A stretch of DNA of 13,670 bases, from the NCBI GenBank assembly GCA_959604655.1, contig CAUHCL010000054.1:1-13670 (forward strand), written 5' to 3'. The notes under the pieces are model-generated. The model saw nothing but the letters and a program-made list of their open reading frames with translations. It was not told where the DNA came from and did no database searches. Below are positions 1-7,006 of the stretch, piece after piece; within the stretch, counting starts at the first letter, position 1, and every line of letters starts with the position of its first letter. Both the position numbers and the translations under genes were made by a program. Origin of the DNA: an uncultured Alistipes sp. GTDB taxonomy: Bacteria; Bacteroidota; Bacteroidia; Bacteroidales; Rikenellaceae.

Positions 1-1
1 C

Positions 2-388
2 AGCGACGCGATGGTGTACTCGCCCGTCGACGGCGAGGTGTCGACCATCATAGCCGAGCAGGGCGAGCTGGTGGGCACGGGTTATCCCGTGGTGGCCATA
101 CTCGACACGTCGGACGTGTGGGTGACGTTCAACATCAAGGAGACCATGCTGCCGCGCATAAAGATAGGCACGCGGATGACGGGTTACGTGCCCGCTCTCG
201 GCCGCGACGTGGAGATGGAGGTGACCTACATATCGGTGCAGGCCGATTTCGCGACATGGAACGCCACGCGCACGCAGGGCAGCTTCGACATACGCACCTT
301 CGCCGTCAAGGCGCGTCCCGTGGACGAGGTGCGGCGCATACGCCCGGGAATGAGCGTGCTGGTGGACTGGGACAAAGTGGGAGAATAA
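2..388 (+). CDS. HlyD-family periplasmic adaptor (membrane fusion protein), C-terminal part
   Basis: The frame is open from the window edge, so the N-terminus is missing; 128 residues are visible before the TAA. The visible part begins inside the lipoyl-like half-motif (SPVDGEVSTIIAEQGELVG), which in HlyD/AcrA-type adaptors packs against its partner half. It continues with the beta-barrel segment (DTSDVWVTFNIKETMLPRI) and ends in the usual adaptor closure RPGMSVLVDWDKVGE. These proteins are anchored in the inner membrane and connect an inner-membrane pump to an outer-membrane channel. The two ABC-2 permeases that follow, the first only 12 nt away, mark this as the adaptor of the same exporter. 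An ATG at base 11 lies within the conserved motif and is not the real start. The family is clear; the exported substrate cannot be read from the sequence. Confidence 0.9.
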   Translation, partial: SDAMVYSPVDGEVSTIIAEQGELVGTGYPVVAILDTSDVWVTFNIKETMLPRIKIGTRMTGYVPALGRDVEMEVTYISVQADFATWNATRTQGSFDIRTFAVKARPVDEVRRIRPGMSVLVDWDKVGE

Positions 389-400
389 AATCGAAGGACA

Positions 401-1576
401 ATGCGATCTCTGCGCAACATATATGCGGTCATGCGACGCGAACTGCAACGGATGAGGGTATACAAATCCTATCTGATGTTGCTTACGGTGTTGCCGATCG
501 TGTCGTTCCTCTTCTTCGCCGCGATCTTCGAAGAGGGCATACCTCACAATCTGCCCGTAGCCATGCTCGACGAAGACCACACCACGCTCTCGCGCAAGCT
601 GACCGACATGATCGGCGCGGCGCCCGAGACCGACATACGGTATGAGATAACCGACATGGACGAGGGCGAGCGGCTCATGCGCGAAGGCAAGGTGCACGCC
701 ATAGTGCAGATACCCGCGTTCTTCGAGAAGAACATCCTCGGCAACACCTCCACCCATGTCGAGGCCTACGTTTCGGGCGACAACGTGCTGACGAACGGAC
801 TCATATCGAAGGATCTGATGACCACCGTCACCACTTTCGGCACGGGAATACAGTTGCAGATCATGATGAAGCAGGGACTCACCGAAAAACAGGCCATGGC
901 GCAGGCCATGCCCGTGAGGTTCGACAAACACGTGCTGTTCAACCCCTACACCAACTACGGATATTATCTCTCGCCGAGCTTCATGCCGATGATGATAATG
1001 ATATTCACGGTGCTGGCCACCATATTCGCCATAGGTTCGGAGCTGCGTTACTCCACCGCCCGCGAATGGATCGAGACGGCCGAAGGATCGCTGTTCGGCG
1101 CGCTGACGGGCAAGCTGCTGCCCGTATTCATGTCGATGACGCTGATGGCGCTGTTGATGTTCTGGCTGCTGTTCGACGTGATAAACGTGCCGCTGAACGG
1201 AAGTTTCACCCTGTTGTTCGTCGGCTGTCTGGTGTTCATAGCCAGCTACATGGGAATATCGGTATTCATCATCGGACTCACGGCCGACATGCGTCTGGCC
1301 ATGTCGCTCGGAGGCGGGTACTCGGTCATGGCTTTCTCGCTGTCGGGACTCACGTTCCCCGTCATGGCCATGTTTAAGGGCATACAGATATTCTGCTACG
1401 CATTCCCGTTCACCTACTTCACCGACATGATAGTGGATCAGGCGCTGCGCGGCGCGCCCGCGGTGTATTCGATACCCGACCTGTGCTGCATGGCCGCATT
1501 CCAGATACTCCCGCTGCTGGTGCTTCCGCGCCTGCGCAGGATATCGCTCGACAGCAGTTACTGGGGTAAAATGTAA
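401..1576 (+). CDS. ABC-2 type permease subunit 1 (YhhJ/YbhR-like exporter)
   Basis: A 391-residue membrane protein. There is one hydrophobic segment near the N-terminus (about 24-42), then a large soluble extracytoplasmic loop (about 45-190), then some five more membrane segments (about 193-213, 236-259, 270-293, 302-324, 357-376). This is the ABC2_membrane_3 layout of the YhhJ/YbhR/YbhS group. The motif LFNPYTNYGYYLSP (179-192) at the entry to the second membrane segment recurs in the next gene as LFNPYLGYGTFVMP, so the two subunits are paralogues and probably form a heterodimeric pore. There is no Walker A or ABC signature, so the ATPase must be another protein. The gene starts 12 nt after the adaptor and ends 6 nt before the next ATG, which supports one operon. 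An AAGGA lies 2 nt before the ATG, too close for a good ribosome site. Confidence 0.9.
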   Translation: MRSLRNIYAVMRRELQRMRVYKSYLMLLTVLPIVSFLFFAAIFEEGIPHNLPVAMLDEDHTTLSRKLTDMIGAAPETDIRYEITDMDEGERLMREGKVHAIVQIPAFFEKNILGNTSTHVEAYVSGDNVLTNGLISKDLMTTVTTFGTGIQLQIMMKQGLTEKQAMAQAMPVRFDKHVLFNPYTNYGYYLSPSFMPMMIMIFTVLATIFAIGSELRYSTAREWIETAEGSLFGALTGKLLPVFMSMTLMALLMFWLLFDVINVPLNGSFTLLFVGCLVFIASYMGISVFIIGLTADMRLAMSLGGGYSVMAFSLSGLTFPVMAMFKGIQIFCYAFPFTYFTDMIVDQALRGAPAVYSIPDLCCMAAFQILPLLVLPRLRRISLDSSYWGKM

Positions 1577-1582
1577 ACGATC

Positions 1583-2839
1583 ATGAGCAAACTCACACAT
1601 ACCGTAAAATCGCATTGGAAGCAACTCAACATAGTGATGCGCAACGAGTATGCCCACATATTCCACGATGCGGGCGTGATACTCATCATGGTGTTCGCGC
1701 CGCTCATCTACGCCACCATCTATTCGCTCACGTACGGTTCGCAGGTGCTCCGAAACGTGCCGATAGGGGTGGTCGACATGAGCAAGACCGACACCAGCCG
1801 CAAACTCGTGGAGGCCATAGGCATGGGTCCCAACACCGTCATAGCCTACGAGCTCGACGACATGGCAGAGGCCGAACGCAAATTCTACGAACGCGACATA
1901 TACGGCATAATATACATCCCCGACAACTACGAGAAGATGTTGCTCGGCGGGCAGATGGCCACCGTAAGCATATGTCTCGACGCCAGCTACATGCTGATGT
2001 ATCGCCAGGCATTCCAGGAGATGGTGGCGGGAATCAACACCACGGGAGCGATGGTGGAGTTCCAGCGGCTCATAGCCCGTGGGGCCAACATACCGCAGGC
2101 CAAGGCGATCACGCAGCCCGTAATATATCAGGGACATTCGCTGTTCAACCCCTACCTGGGGTACGGCACGTTCGTCATGCCTCCCATAATGATGCTCATA
2201 ATCCAGCAGACGCTACTGATAGGCATAGGAATGATAGGCGGCACGTGGCGCGAGCGGGGACTCTACGGCAAGCTCAAGCCCAAGGGCAGCAAGCGGTTGT
2301 CGACACTGCCCATAGTAACGGGCAAGGCGCTGGTGTATGCGTCGATATACGCCGTATCGTCGTTCTACCTGCTCAACGTACATTACCGACTGTTCCACTA
2401 TCCGATGAACGGAAAGGCGTCGACGATAGCCGTGTTCATGGCCATGTATCTGTTCGCCTGCATATTCATGGGAATAGCCGTATCGACGCTGTTCCGCCGA
2501 CGCGAGACGTCGCTCATGATGATGCTGTGGTCGTCCATCCCGCTGTTCCTGCTCAGCGGCGCGTCGTATCCCGCCGAGGCCATGCCGCAATGGATGGTCA
2601 GGCTGGCGAGCATATTCCCCAGCACTCACGGGGCCCCGGGATTCGTCCGAATACAGACCATGGGAGCGTCGCTCACCGAAGTACTGCCCGAGATCAGGGC
2701 CTTGGGACGGCTCATAATAATATATTTGGGGCTGTCGTGCATCGGCATCCACTTCCTCGTCGAGACCGATCTGGCCGACACGGTGCGCCGCAACTGGAAA
2801 AGACGCGTGGCCGAACGCAAGGCGGCGAAACAGCAATAA
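1583..2839 (+). CDS. ABC-2 type permease subunit 2 (YhhJ/YbhR-like exporter)
   Basis: A 418-residue paralogue of the preceding permease with the same plan. It has an N-terminal membrane segment (about 31-50), a long periplasmic domain (about 55-190), the LFNPYLGYGTFVMP motif (187-200), and further membrane segments at about 201-219, 247-265, 281-303, 310-327 and 374-392. The tail is highly basic (RRNWKRRVAERKAAKQQ), probably cytoplasmic. The start ATG follows the upstream stop by 6 nt with no recognisable Shine-Dalgarno, as is common in Bacteroidota. With the HlyD-type adaptor it should form a tripartite exporter. Relatives export drugs, lipids or small metabolites, and nothing here indicates which. 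It is the last gene of the operon, as a strong terminator follows. Confidence 0.9.
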   Translation: MSKLTHTVKSHWKQLNIVMRNEYAHIFHDAGVILIMVFAPLIYATIYSLTYGSQVLRNVPIGVVDMSKTDTSRKLVEAIGMGPNTVIAYELDDMAEAERKFYERDIYGIIYIPDNYEKMLLGGQMATVSICLDASYMLMYRQAFQEMVAGINTTGAMVEFQRLIARGANIPQAKAITQPVIYQGHSLFNPYLGYGTFVMPPIMMLIIQQTLLIGIGMIGGTWRERGLYGKLKPKGSKRLSTLPIVTGKALVYASIYAVSSFYLLNVHYRLFHYPMNGKASTIAVFMAMYLFACIFMGIAVSTLFRRRETSLMMMLWSSIPLFLLSGASYPAEAMPQWMVRLASIFPSTHGAPGFVRIQTMGASLTEVLPEIRALGRLIIIYLGLSCIGIHFLVETDLADTVRRNWKRRVAERKAAKQQ

Positions 2840-2897
2840 AAACATTCCCGTTCGGCTTGCATGCAGTCCTGCGAAGCGGCGGACAGCGGACCAAACA

Positions 2898-2940
2898 ATA
2901 CGGGGAGCAAAGCGATTCTTTGCTCCCCGTATCCGTTTTC
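2898..2940. terminator. Bidirectional intrinsic terminator between converging genes
   Basis: A perfect 15-bp stem (ATACGGGGAGCAAAG against CTTTGCTCCCCGTAT) with a 5-nt loop spans 2898-2932. It is followed on the plus strand by a short T-rich run (CCGTTTTC) and on the minus strand by TGTTTGG. It lies between the exporter operon (stop at 2839) and the stop of the converging minus-strand gene (2940), so it can end both transcripts. Confidence 0.88.
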
Positions 2941-5114
2941 TATCGGCGTACCTTATCCACGGCCGCCTTGAGCCTATTCATGGCCTCCGCCACGACGGAG
3001 CGCTGCGTACCGACGTTCATGCGCATGTGCTGCTCGCCGCCGCGGCCGAACATGGCGCCGTCGTTCATCGCCAGCCGAGCGTCGTTCACGAGCATGTCGA
3101 CCAGACGGTCGTGCGGCAGTCCGAGTTCCGAAAAATCGAGCCACACCAGAAACGAAGCCTGAGGCTTCACGGCATGCACCTCGGGGATATTGCGCCGCAG
3201 GAAGTCGTCGACGAAATCGATGTTGCCCTCCACGTAGCGGAGCATTTGGCGACGCCACTCGTCGCCCTCGTTGAACGCAGCCTCGGTGGCCGTCATGGCG
3301 AATATGGTGGCCATGTCGAACTCGCTCGCCGCGAGCCACGAGAAGAAGCGTTCGCGCAGGGCGGGGTCGGGCACCACGGCATAGGAGCTCACGATGCCCG
3401 CTATGTTGAACGTCTTGGACGGCGCGCCGAAGGTTATGCTGCACCGCGCGGCGGCGTCCGACACCGATGCGAACGGGATGTGGCGGTTGCCGTACAGAGC
3501 CATGTCGCAATGTATCTCGTCCGAGATCACGATTATGCCGTGCGCCGCCGCGATATCGGCCAGACGACACAGCGTCGCACGGTCCCACACGATGCCGACG
3601 GGGTTGTGCGGATTGGCCAGTATCAACACCTTGCATCTGTCGTCGATCACGCTTTCGAGTCCGTCGAAATCCATCTCGTAACCTCCGTCGTCGGTCGGCT
3701 TCAACGGATTGCAAACCACCTCGCGGCCGTTGGACTCGGGCACGATACGGAAAGGATGGTAGACGGGAGGCTGGATTATGATCTTGTCGCCCGTTCGGGT
3801 AAGGGCGTTGATGACCATGCCTATGCCCTTCACGATACCAGGGATGTAACGCAGCCACTCGCGCTCCACATGCCAGTCATGGCGTCGGGCCAGCCAGTCG
3901 GTTATGCTCTGCCAGTAGCCGTCGTACTCCATCGTGTATCCCAACACGGGATGCTCCAGACGCCGTTTCATGGCGTCTATCACGAAATCGGGGGTCTCGA
4001 AATCCATGTCGGCCACCCACAGCGGCAGCAGATCGTCGCGGCCGTAGTTCTCTTTCAGACCGTCGTGCTTCACGCAATGCGTGCCGCGACGCTCGGTCGG
4101 CTTGTCGAAATCGTATTGTTTCATCATATTTTTTCGGGCTTTTAGAAATTCCATAACATCCGTGCCGTCGGCATAATCGGAAAGGGCGGGGTATTGCGCC
4201 CGTCCGAACTCCGCGCGCCGAGGATGCACGGCAAGTCGCGACACGACACACTGTATCTCGTCGTCGTGAAGACGAAGCCACTCCTCGACCTCGGAGATAT
4301 CGTCGTAGCGGCAATAGTTCAAGCAGCTCAACGAATCGGAGAATCCGCACGACTCGACCGCCACATATCCGTCCCGATCGGAAAAAGGGATTCCGTTCAT
4401 GCTCAGCATAGCCTTGGTATACACATAATTGTCGCGATACATGGGGTTGGTCGCCTCGGGTCCTTCGAGGTCGATCTCATAACCTCGCGGCACGAAAACG
4501 AGCGACACGTTGCGGCACCCCAGACCGAAGTAGGAGAATATGTCGCGGCGCAGCCCCTGCAACTCGGCCTGCGTCTCGTCGCCCGCGAGCACGGCAGCCG
4601 AATGGCGGCTTCCGCGGACCAGCGCGGGAATCTCGGCGAAACGGCTGCGGAAATATTGCGCGGCACTGTCACCGCCCGTGGCGATCACCATATCGGCCGC
4701 GATGTCGTCGTCGCAGTACCGCAGAGGGATGTCGCCGCATATATCGCGCAGCGTATCGACCGCATATGCGATGGTAGCGGAGTCCTTCCGCGACGGTTTT
4801 ATCATCACGTGGTGTCCGCACAGAAGCGCGCACATCATGTCGAAGAATCCCACGAACGGGATGTTTCCCGCCATGATTATCGCCACGCTGCACGGCTCAA
4901 CCGCGCGTAAATCGTATTTCGACAGCCAATTTTTCAGCTTCGATTCGTCGAGGAACTCTTCGCGAACGGCATCCGCGGCCATGCACACATCCGCAGCGGT
5001 AAACCATTCGTTTGCCGCGACGGCTTCGTCTATGCAAGCGATAGAGCGTCCGTCGCGTCCGAAATCGCGCATACGATGGCCCAGCTCGACGAATATTTCC
5101 GTAATGTTATTCAT
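2940..5114 (-). CDS. LuxC-type acyl-CoA reductase fused to a PatB/MalY-type PLP aminotransferase or C-S lyase
   Basis: One uninterrupted frame of 724 residues, counted from the preferred ATG (MNNITEIF) at 5114. The open frame reaches an ATG at 5159, but a TAnnTTTG promoter element lies between the two, so that start would be outside the transcript. Residues 1-328 match LuxC-like acyl-CoA reductases: GNIPFVGFFDMM (83-94), KPSRKDS (106-112) and the catalytic-cysteine segment YFGLGCRNVS with Cys200. The normal family ending (DYADGTDVMEFL) is at 314-325. Residues 330-724 are a full-length fold-type I PLP enzyme of the PatB/MalY group: WVADMDFETP, NPHNPVG, SDEIH, the Schiff-base lysine in SKTFNIAG (Lys567) and a C-terminal arginine in HMRMNVG (Arg698). 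LuxC reduces acyl thioesters to aldehydes; PatB/MalY enzymes cleave cysteine S-conjugates or transaminate. All key residues are present in both halves. Whether the fused protein couples the two steps is unknown. Confidence 0.85.
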   Translation of the reverse strand: MNNITEIFVELGHRMRDFGRDGRSIACIDEAVAANEWFTAADVCMAADAVREEFLDESKLKNWLSKYDLRAVEPCSVAIIMAGNIPFVGFFDMMCALLCGHHVMIKPSRKDSATIAYAVDTLRDICGDIPLRYCDDDIAADMVIATGGDSAAQYFRSRFAEIPALVRGSRHSAAVLAGDETQAELQGLRRDIFSYFGLGCRNVSLVFVPRGYEIDLEGPEATNPMYRDNYVYTKAMLSMNGIPFSDRDGYVAVESCGFSDSLSCLNYCRYDDISEVEEWLRLHDDEIQCVVSRLAVHPRRAEFGRAQYPALSDYADGTDVMEFLKARKNMMKQYDFDKPTERRGTHCVKHDGLKENYGRDDLLPLWVADMDFETPDFVIDAMKRRLEHPVLGYTMEYDGYWQSITDWLARRHDWHVEREWLRYIPGIVKGIGMVINALTRTGDKIIIQPPVYHPFRIVPESNGREVVCNPLKPTDDGGYEMDFDGLESVIDDRCKVLILANPHNPVGIVWDRATLCRLADIAAAHGIIVISDEIHCDMALYGNRHIPFASVSDAAARCSITFGAPSKTFNIAGIVSSYAVVPDPALRERFFSWLAASEFDMATIFAMTATEAAFNEGDEWRRQMLRYVEGNIDFVDDFLRRNIPEVHAVKPQASFLVWLDFSELGLPHDRLVDMLVNDARLAMNDGAMFGRGGEQHMRMNVGTQRSVVAEAMNRLKAAVDKVRR

Positions 5115-5136
5115 CCGAAGGGTTAAATGAGGTCCC

Positions 5137-5144
5137 CAAAGGTA
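5137..5144 (-). promoter_or_regulatory. Putative -7 promoter element of the reductase-PLP fusion gene
   Basis: On the minus strand the sequence reads TACCTTTG, a match to the Bacteroidota -7 consensus TAnnTTTG. It lies 22 nt before the ATG at 5114, giving a leader of roughly 15-20 nt. I see no convincing -33 TTTG at the right distance, so this is a half-site call. It favours the 5114 start over the 5159 one. Confidence 0.5.
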
Positions 5145-5215
5145 AGAAAAAAACGCCATTGTAGGGCCCGTCGTCGCGTTTGCAGGGTGCGGATGCGATT
5201 TTTTTAGTCAAAAAA

Positions 5216-5246
5216 TTTGGAGACTGAAAAATTTGGTATATCTTTG
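5216..5246 (+). promoter_or_regulatory. Promoter of tRNA-Gly
   Basis: TTTG at 5216-5219, a 19-bp spacer, then TATCTTTG at 5239-5246 match the Bacteroidota housekeeping consensus TTTG-N19/20-TAnnTTTG exactly. Transcription should begin near 5250-5253, about 40 nt before the mature tRNA. Confidence 0.8.
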
Positions 5247-5291
5247 CACTCGCAATCGGGTCGGATATCCCGTAGTTGCGAATGAAATAAT

Positions 5292-5364
5292 GCGGAAATA
5301 GCTCAGTTGGTAGAGCACAACCTTGCCAAGGTTGGGGTCGCGAGTTCGAGTCTCGTTTTCCGCT
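5292..5364 (+). tRNA. tRNA-Gly (anticodon GCC)
   Basis: A 73-nt cloverleaf. The acceptor arms GCGGAAA and TTTCCGC pair over 7 bp with discriminator T at 5364. The D-arm sequence is AGCTCAGTTGGTAGAGCA. The anticodon stem CAACC/GGTTG encloses the loop TTGCCAA with GCC at 5325-5327. The T-arm is GCGAG-TTCGAGT-CTCGT. CCA is not encoded and must be added after transcription. It is a single-gene unit with its own promoter and terminator. GCC reads GGC and GGU, and GGC is much used in the surrounding genes. Confidence 0.97.
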
Positions 5365-5374
5365 CTGGAAATTG

Positions 5375-5402
5375 AAAGGACAGTCGCAAGGCTGTCCTTT
5401 TC
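5375..5402 (+). terminator. Terminator of tRNA-Gly
   Basis: AAAGGACAG (5375-5383) pairs with CTGTCCTTT (5392-5400) over 9 bp around an 8-nt loop, 10 nt after the tRNA end. The T-run is short (TTTT). A larger inverted repeat (5348-5361 with 5411-5424) encloses this hairpin and is described under findings. Confidence 0.75.
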
Positions 5403-5561
5403 GATTTTCAGGAAAACGAGGCTCCGACCGAGCGACCCCGATTCACCCCTTTCAGGAGGGGGTGGGCCGCCTGAACGAGGCATTTCGGAAGTAAAGAAAG
5501 GTCGGCAAGACAGCAAAGCGGCCCAAGATAGCCGCTCGCTATGCCGAAGAAGTCTCGGAAT

Positions 5562-6860
5562 CTACAAATCGGATACGATTTTCTTCACCTGTACGGGCGA
5601 ATTGACGGTGGATACGAATCCAGTGCCGTCCGACACATAGACGTAGACGCGGTATTCGCCCGCCTTGTCTATGCGAAGCTCCGCCTTCGGCGAATCGGTC
5701 GTAACCACCTCGCCGCAGCGTTCGGGCCGCGGTTCGAACGAACCGCCGAATCCCAGTACGGTAGCCTCGCGAAGTATCTCCCAAACGTATGTCAGGCTGT
5801 CGCCGTCGCGGTCCGTCGCCGCGACCTCGGCCGTGAACAGCGCCCCCGCATTCACCTTGGGGCTCTCCCGAGGACTGCGGCCGTCTATCGTGATGCCCGT
5901 GACGACGGGAGCCGTATGCTCGGGCTCGCGTCCCGTCCAAACCCTCTGCATGGCTTCGACCATGGGGGTCTTCTCGCCGTCGAGCGGCAGGCCGTCGACG
6001 CCACGCTCCACAAACATGCTGAACCACGTCGGCGTGCGTTCCTCCTTCTGCCCCCACAGGAACACGAACGAGCCTATGCAGCGCGGATCGCCGAGGATGG
6101 CCTCGTTGTAACGCGTCTCGTACACCACACGCTTCTGCTCGCTCGTCTGTTCTATCGGCGCCTTCCACTCGGTCGACGAGGTTTCCCACCAGCCCGTCGG
6201 ACCCCATTCGGTAATCATGTAGGGACCCTCGTAATCCGACTCCGCGACCATATCCTTCACTTGAAGTATCGGCCCGTAGCTGTTGATTCCCACCACGTCG
6301 AGCGACGGGGCATAGCGCGCGATGGAGTCGAGCGCGCTTTTGTTGTGGGCGATCACCGTCGAGGTGAGGTGCCTGCCGTCAACCGACTTGATGATCCTCG
6401 ACAGCTCGTCGATAAAACCCCATACGGCGCCGCTGTTCGAGCCGCTCAGCTCCACTTCGTTGCCGATGCCCCACACGAGTATGTTGGGGTCGTCCTTGAA
6501 CTCCTCGGCCACGGCGCGGCAGAAGGCGCGCATCTCGTTCTTGAACTTCTCGTCGGAATACTTCTCCGCCTCTTTGGGCAGCCATATTCCCTGCATGACG
6601 TACATGCCGTGCTCGGCCGCCAGAGCCGAAGTCTTGCGGATGCTCGCGGCGTCGCCGCCCCATGTGCGGCAGGCGTTAGCGCCGTTTTCGGCCGCAATAT
6701 CCAAACGGTTGGTGCCGCCCACGCCCTTGATGTAGGTCGGACGGCCGTCGACACGCAGTTCGAAGCCGTCGCCCGTCGCGCGTATCTCCGCACCCTCGCG
6801 AGGCGCACACCCCGCAAGCGAGGCAAGGATCAAAACATAGAAAAACGATTCTTTTACCAT
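5562..6860 (-). CDS. Clan GH-A (GH2 TIM-barrel-like) glycoside hydrolase lipoprotein with C-terminal Ig/PKD-like domain
   Basis: A 432-residue protein. The N-terminus is a lipoprotein signal with lipobox LAGC, lipidated at Cys18. Residues about 25-310 form one TIM-barrel catalytic domain like the third domain of GH2 enzymes: GVGGTNRLDIAAENGANACR, then WGIGNEVE with the predicted acid/base Glu135 after Asn134, then ITEWGP with the predicted nucleophile Glu218. The beta-sandwich domains that precede the barrel in full GH2 beta-glycosidases are absent. Residues about 315-427 form a beta-sandwich of Ig, PKD or cadherin type (TDRDGDSLTYVWEI, then YRVYVYVSDG). The enzyme should be a retaining glycosidase in the periplasm or at the cell surface; the substrate is not evident. 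It is transcribed away from the GH31 gene. A TAnnTTTG promoter sits only 19 nt before the ATG, with a dyad between them. Confidence 0.85.
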   Translation of the reverse strand: MVKESFFYVLILASLAGCAPREGAEIRATGDGFELRVDGRPTYIKGVGGTNRLDIAAENGANACRTWGGDAASIRKTSALAAEHGMYVMQGIWLPKEAEKYSDEKFKNEMRAFCRAVAEEFKDDPNILVWGIGNEVELSGSNSGAVWGFIDELSRIIKSVDGRHLTSTVIAHNKSALDSIARYAPSLDVVGINSYGPILQVKDMVAESDYEGPYMITEWGPTGWWETSSTEWKAPIEQTSEQKRVVYETRYNEAILGDPRCIGSFVFLWGQKEERTPTWFSMFVERGVDGLPLDGEKTPMVEAMQRVWTGREPEHTAPVVTGITIDGRSPRESPKVNAGALFTAEVAATDRDGDSLTYVWEILREATVLGFGGSFEPRPERCGEVVTTDSPKAELRIDKAGEYRVYVYVSDGTGFVSTVNSPVQVKKIVSDL

Positions 6861-6862
6861 AT

Positions 6863-6879
6863 GACAAATATTGTTTGTC
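6863..6879. promoter_or_regulatory. 17-bp dyad at the start of the GH-A lipoprotein transcript (operator candidate)
   Basis: GACAAA-TATTG-TTTGTC is an inverted repeat with perfect 6-bp arms. It fills the space between the -7 element (ends at 6880) and the start codon (6860), so it covers the expected transcription start. A repressor bound here would block initiation. An RNA hairpin at the start of translation is the alternative reading. Confidence 0.45.
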
Positions 6880-6911
6880 CAAATTTACGCAAAAAAATCG
6901 GTCTTCCCAAC
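6880..6911 (-). promoter_or_regulatory. Promoter of the GH-A lipoprotein gene
   Basis: On the minus strand TAAATTTG (6880-6887) matches the Bacteroidota -7 consensus. GTTG (6908-6911) lies 20 bp upstream as a weak -33 element. The predicted leader is very short, about 12-15 nt. Confidence 0.6.
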
Positions 6912-6975
6912 TCATGCCGCCACTTACGGCGAACGGCGCCCGAAACGCCGATTTGCATAAAATAATGTACCGACA

Positions 6976-7006
6976 TTGGCCGCCTTGGAATTTTTCATTA
7001 TTTTTA
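6976..7006 (+). promoter_or_regulatory. Possible promoter of the GH31 gene
   Basis: TTG (6976-6978), a 20-bp spacer and TATTTTTA (6999-7006) resemble the Bacteroidota promoter, with the last base of the -7 element changed from G to A. This is weaker than the other promoters here, which would fit a gene that needs an activator. Confidence 0.35.

Noticed and set aside
1615..3162. A long plus-strand frame overlapping the second permease and running into the converging gene
   Set aside because: Its product is low-complexity and rich in Arg and His, it crosses a strong terminator, and both real genes under it have recognisable families.
5115..5159. Upstream ATG at 5159 as the start of the reductase-PLP fusion
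   Set aside because: It adds 15 residues not typical of LuxC-like proteins and lies upstream of the TAnnTTTG element at 5137-5144.
5403..5561. Short hairpins (CACCCC/GGGGTG near 5445-5465 and AGCGGC/GCCGCT near 5517-5536) as terminators or a small RNA
   Set aside because: The stems are only about six base pairs, with no T-run on either strand and no promoter consensus before them.
5541..6965. A plus-strand frame opposite the GH-A lipoprotein
   Set aside because: There are no motifs and the composition is biased; the minus-strand frame has a lipobox and both catalytic glutamates.
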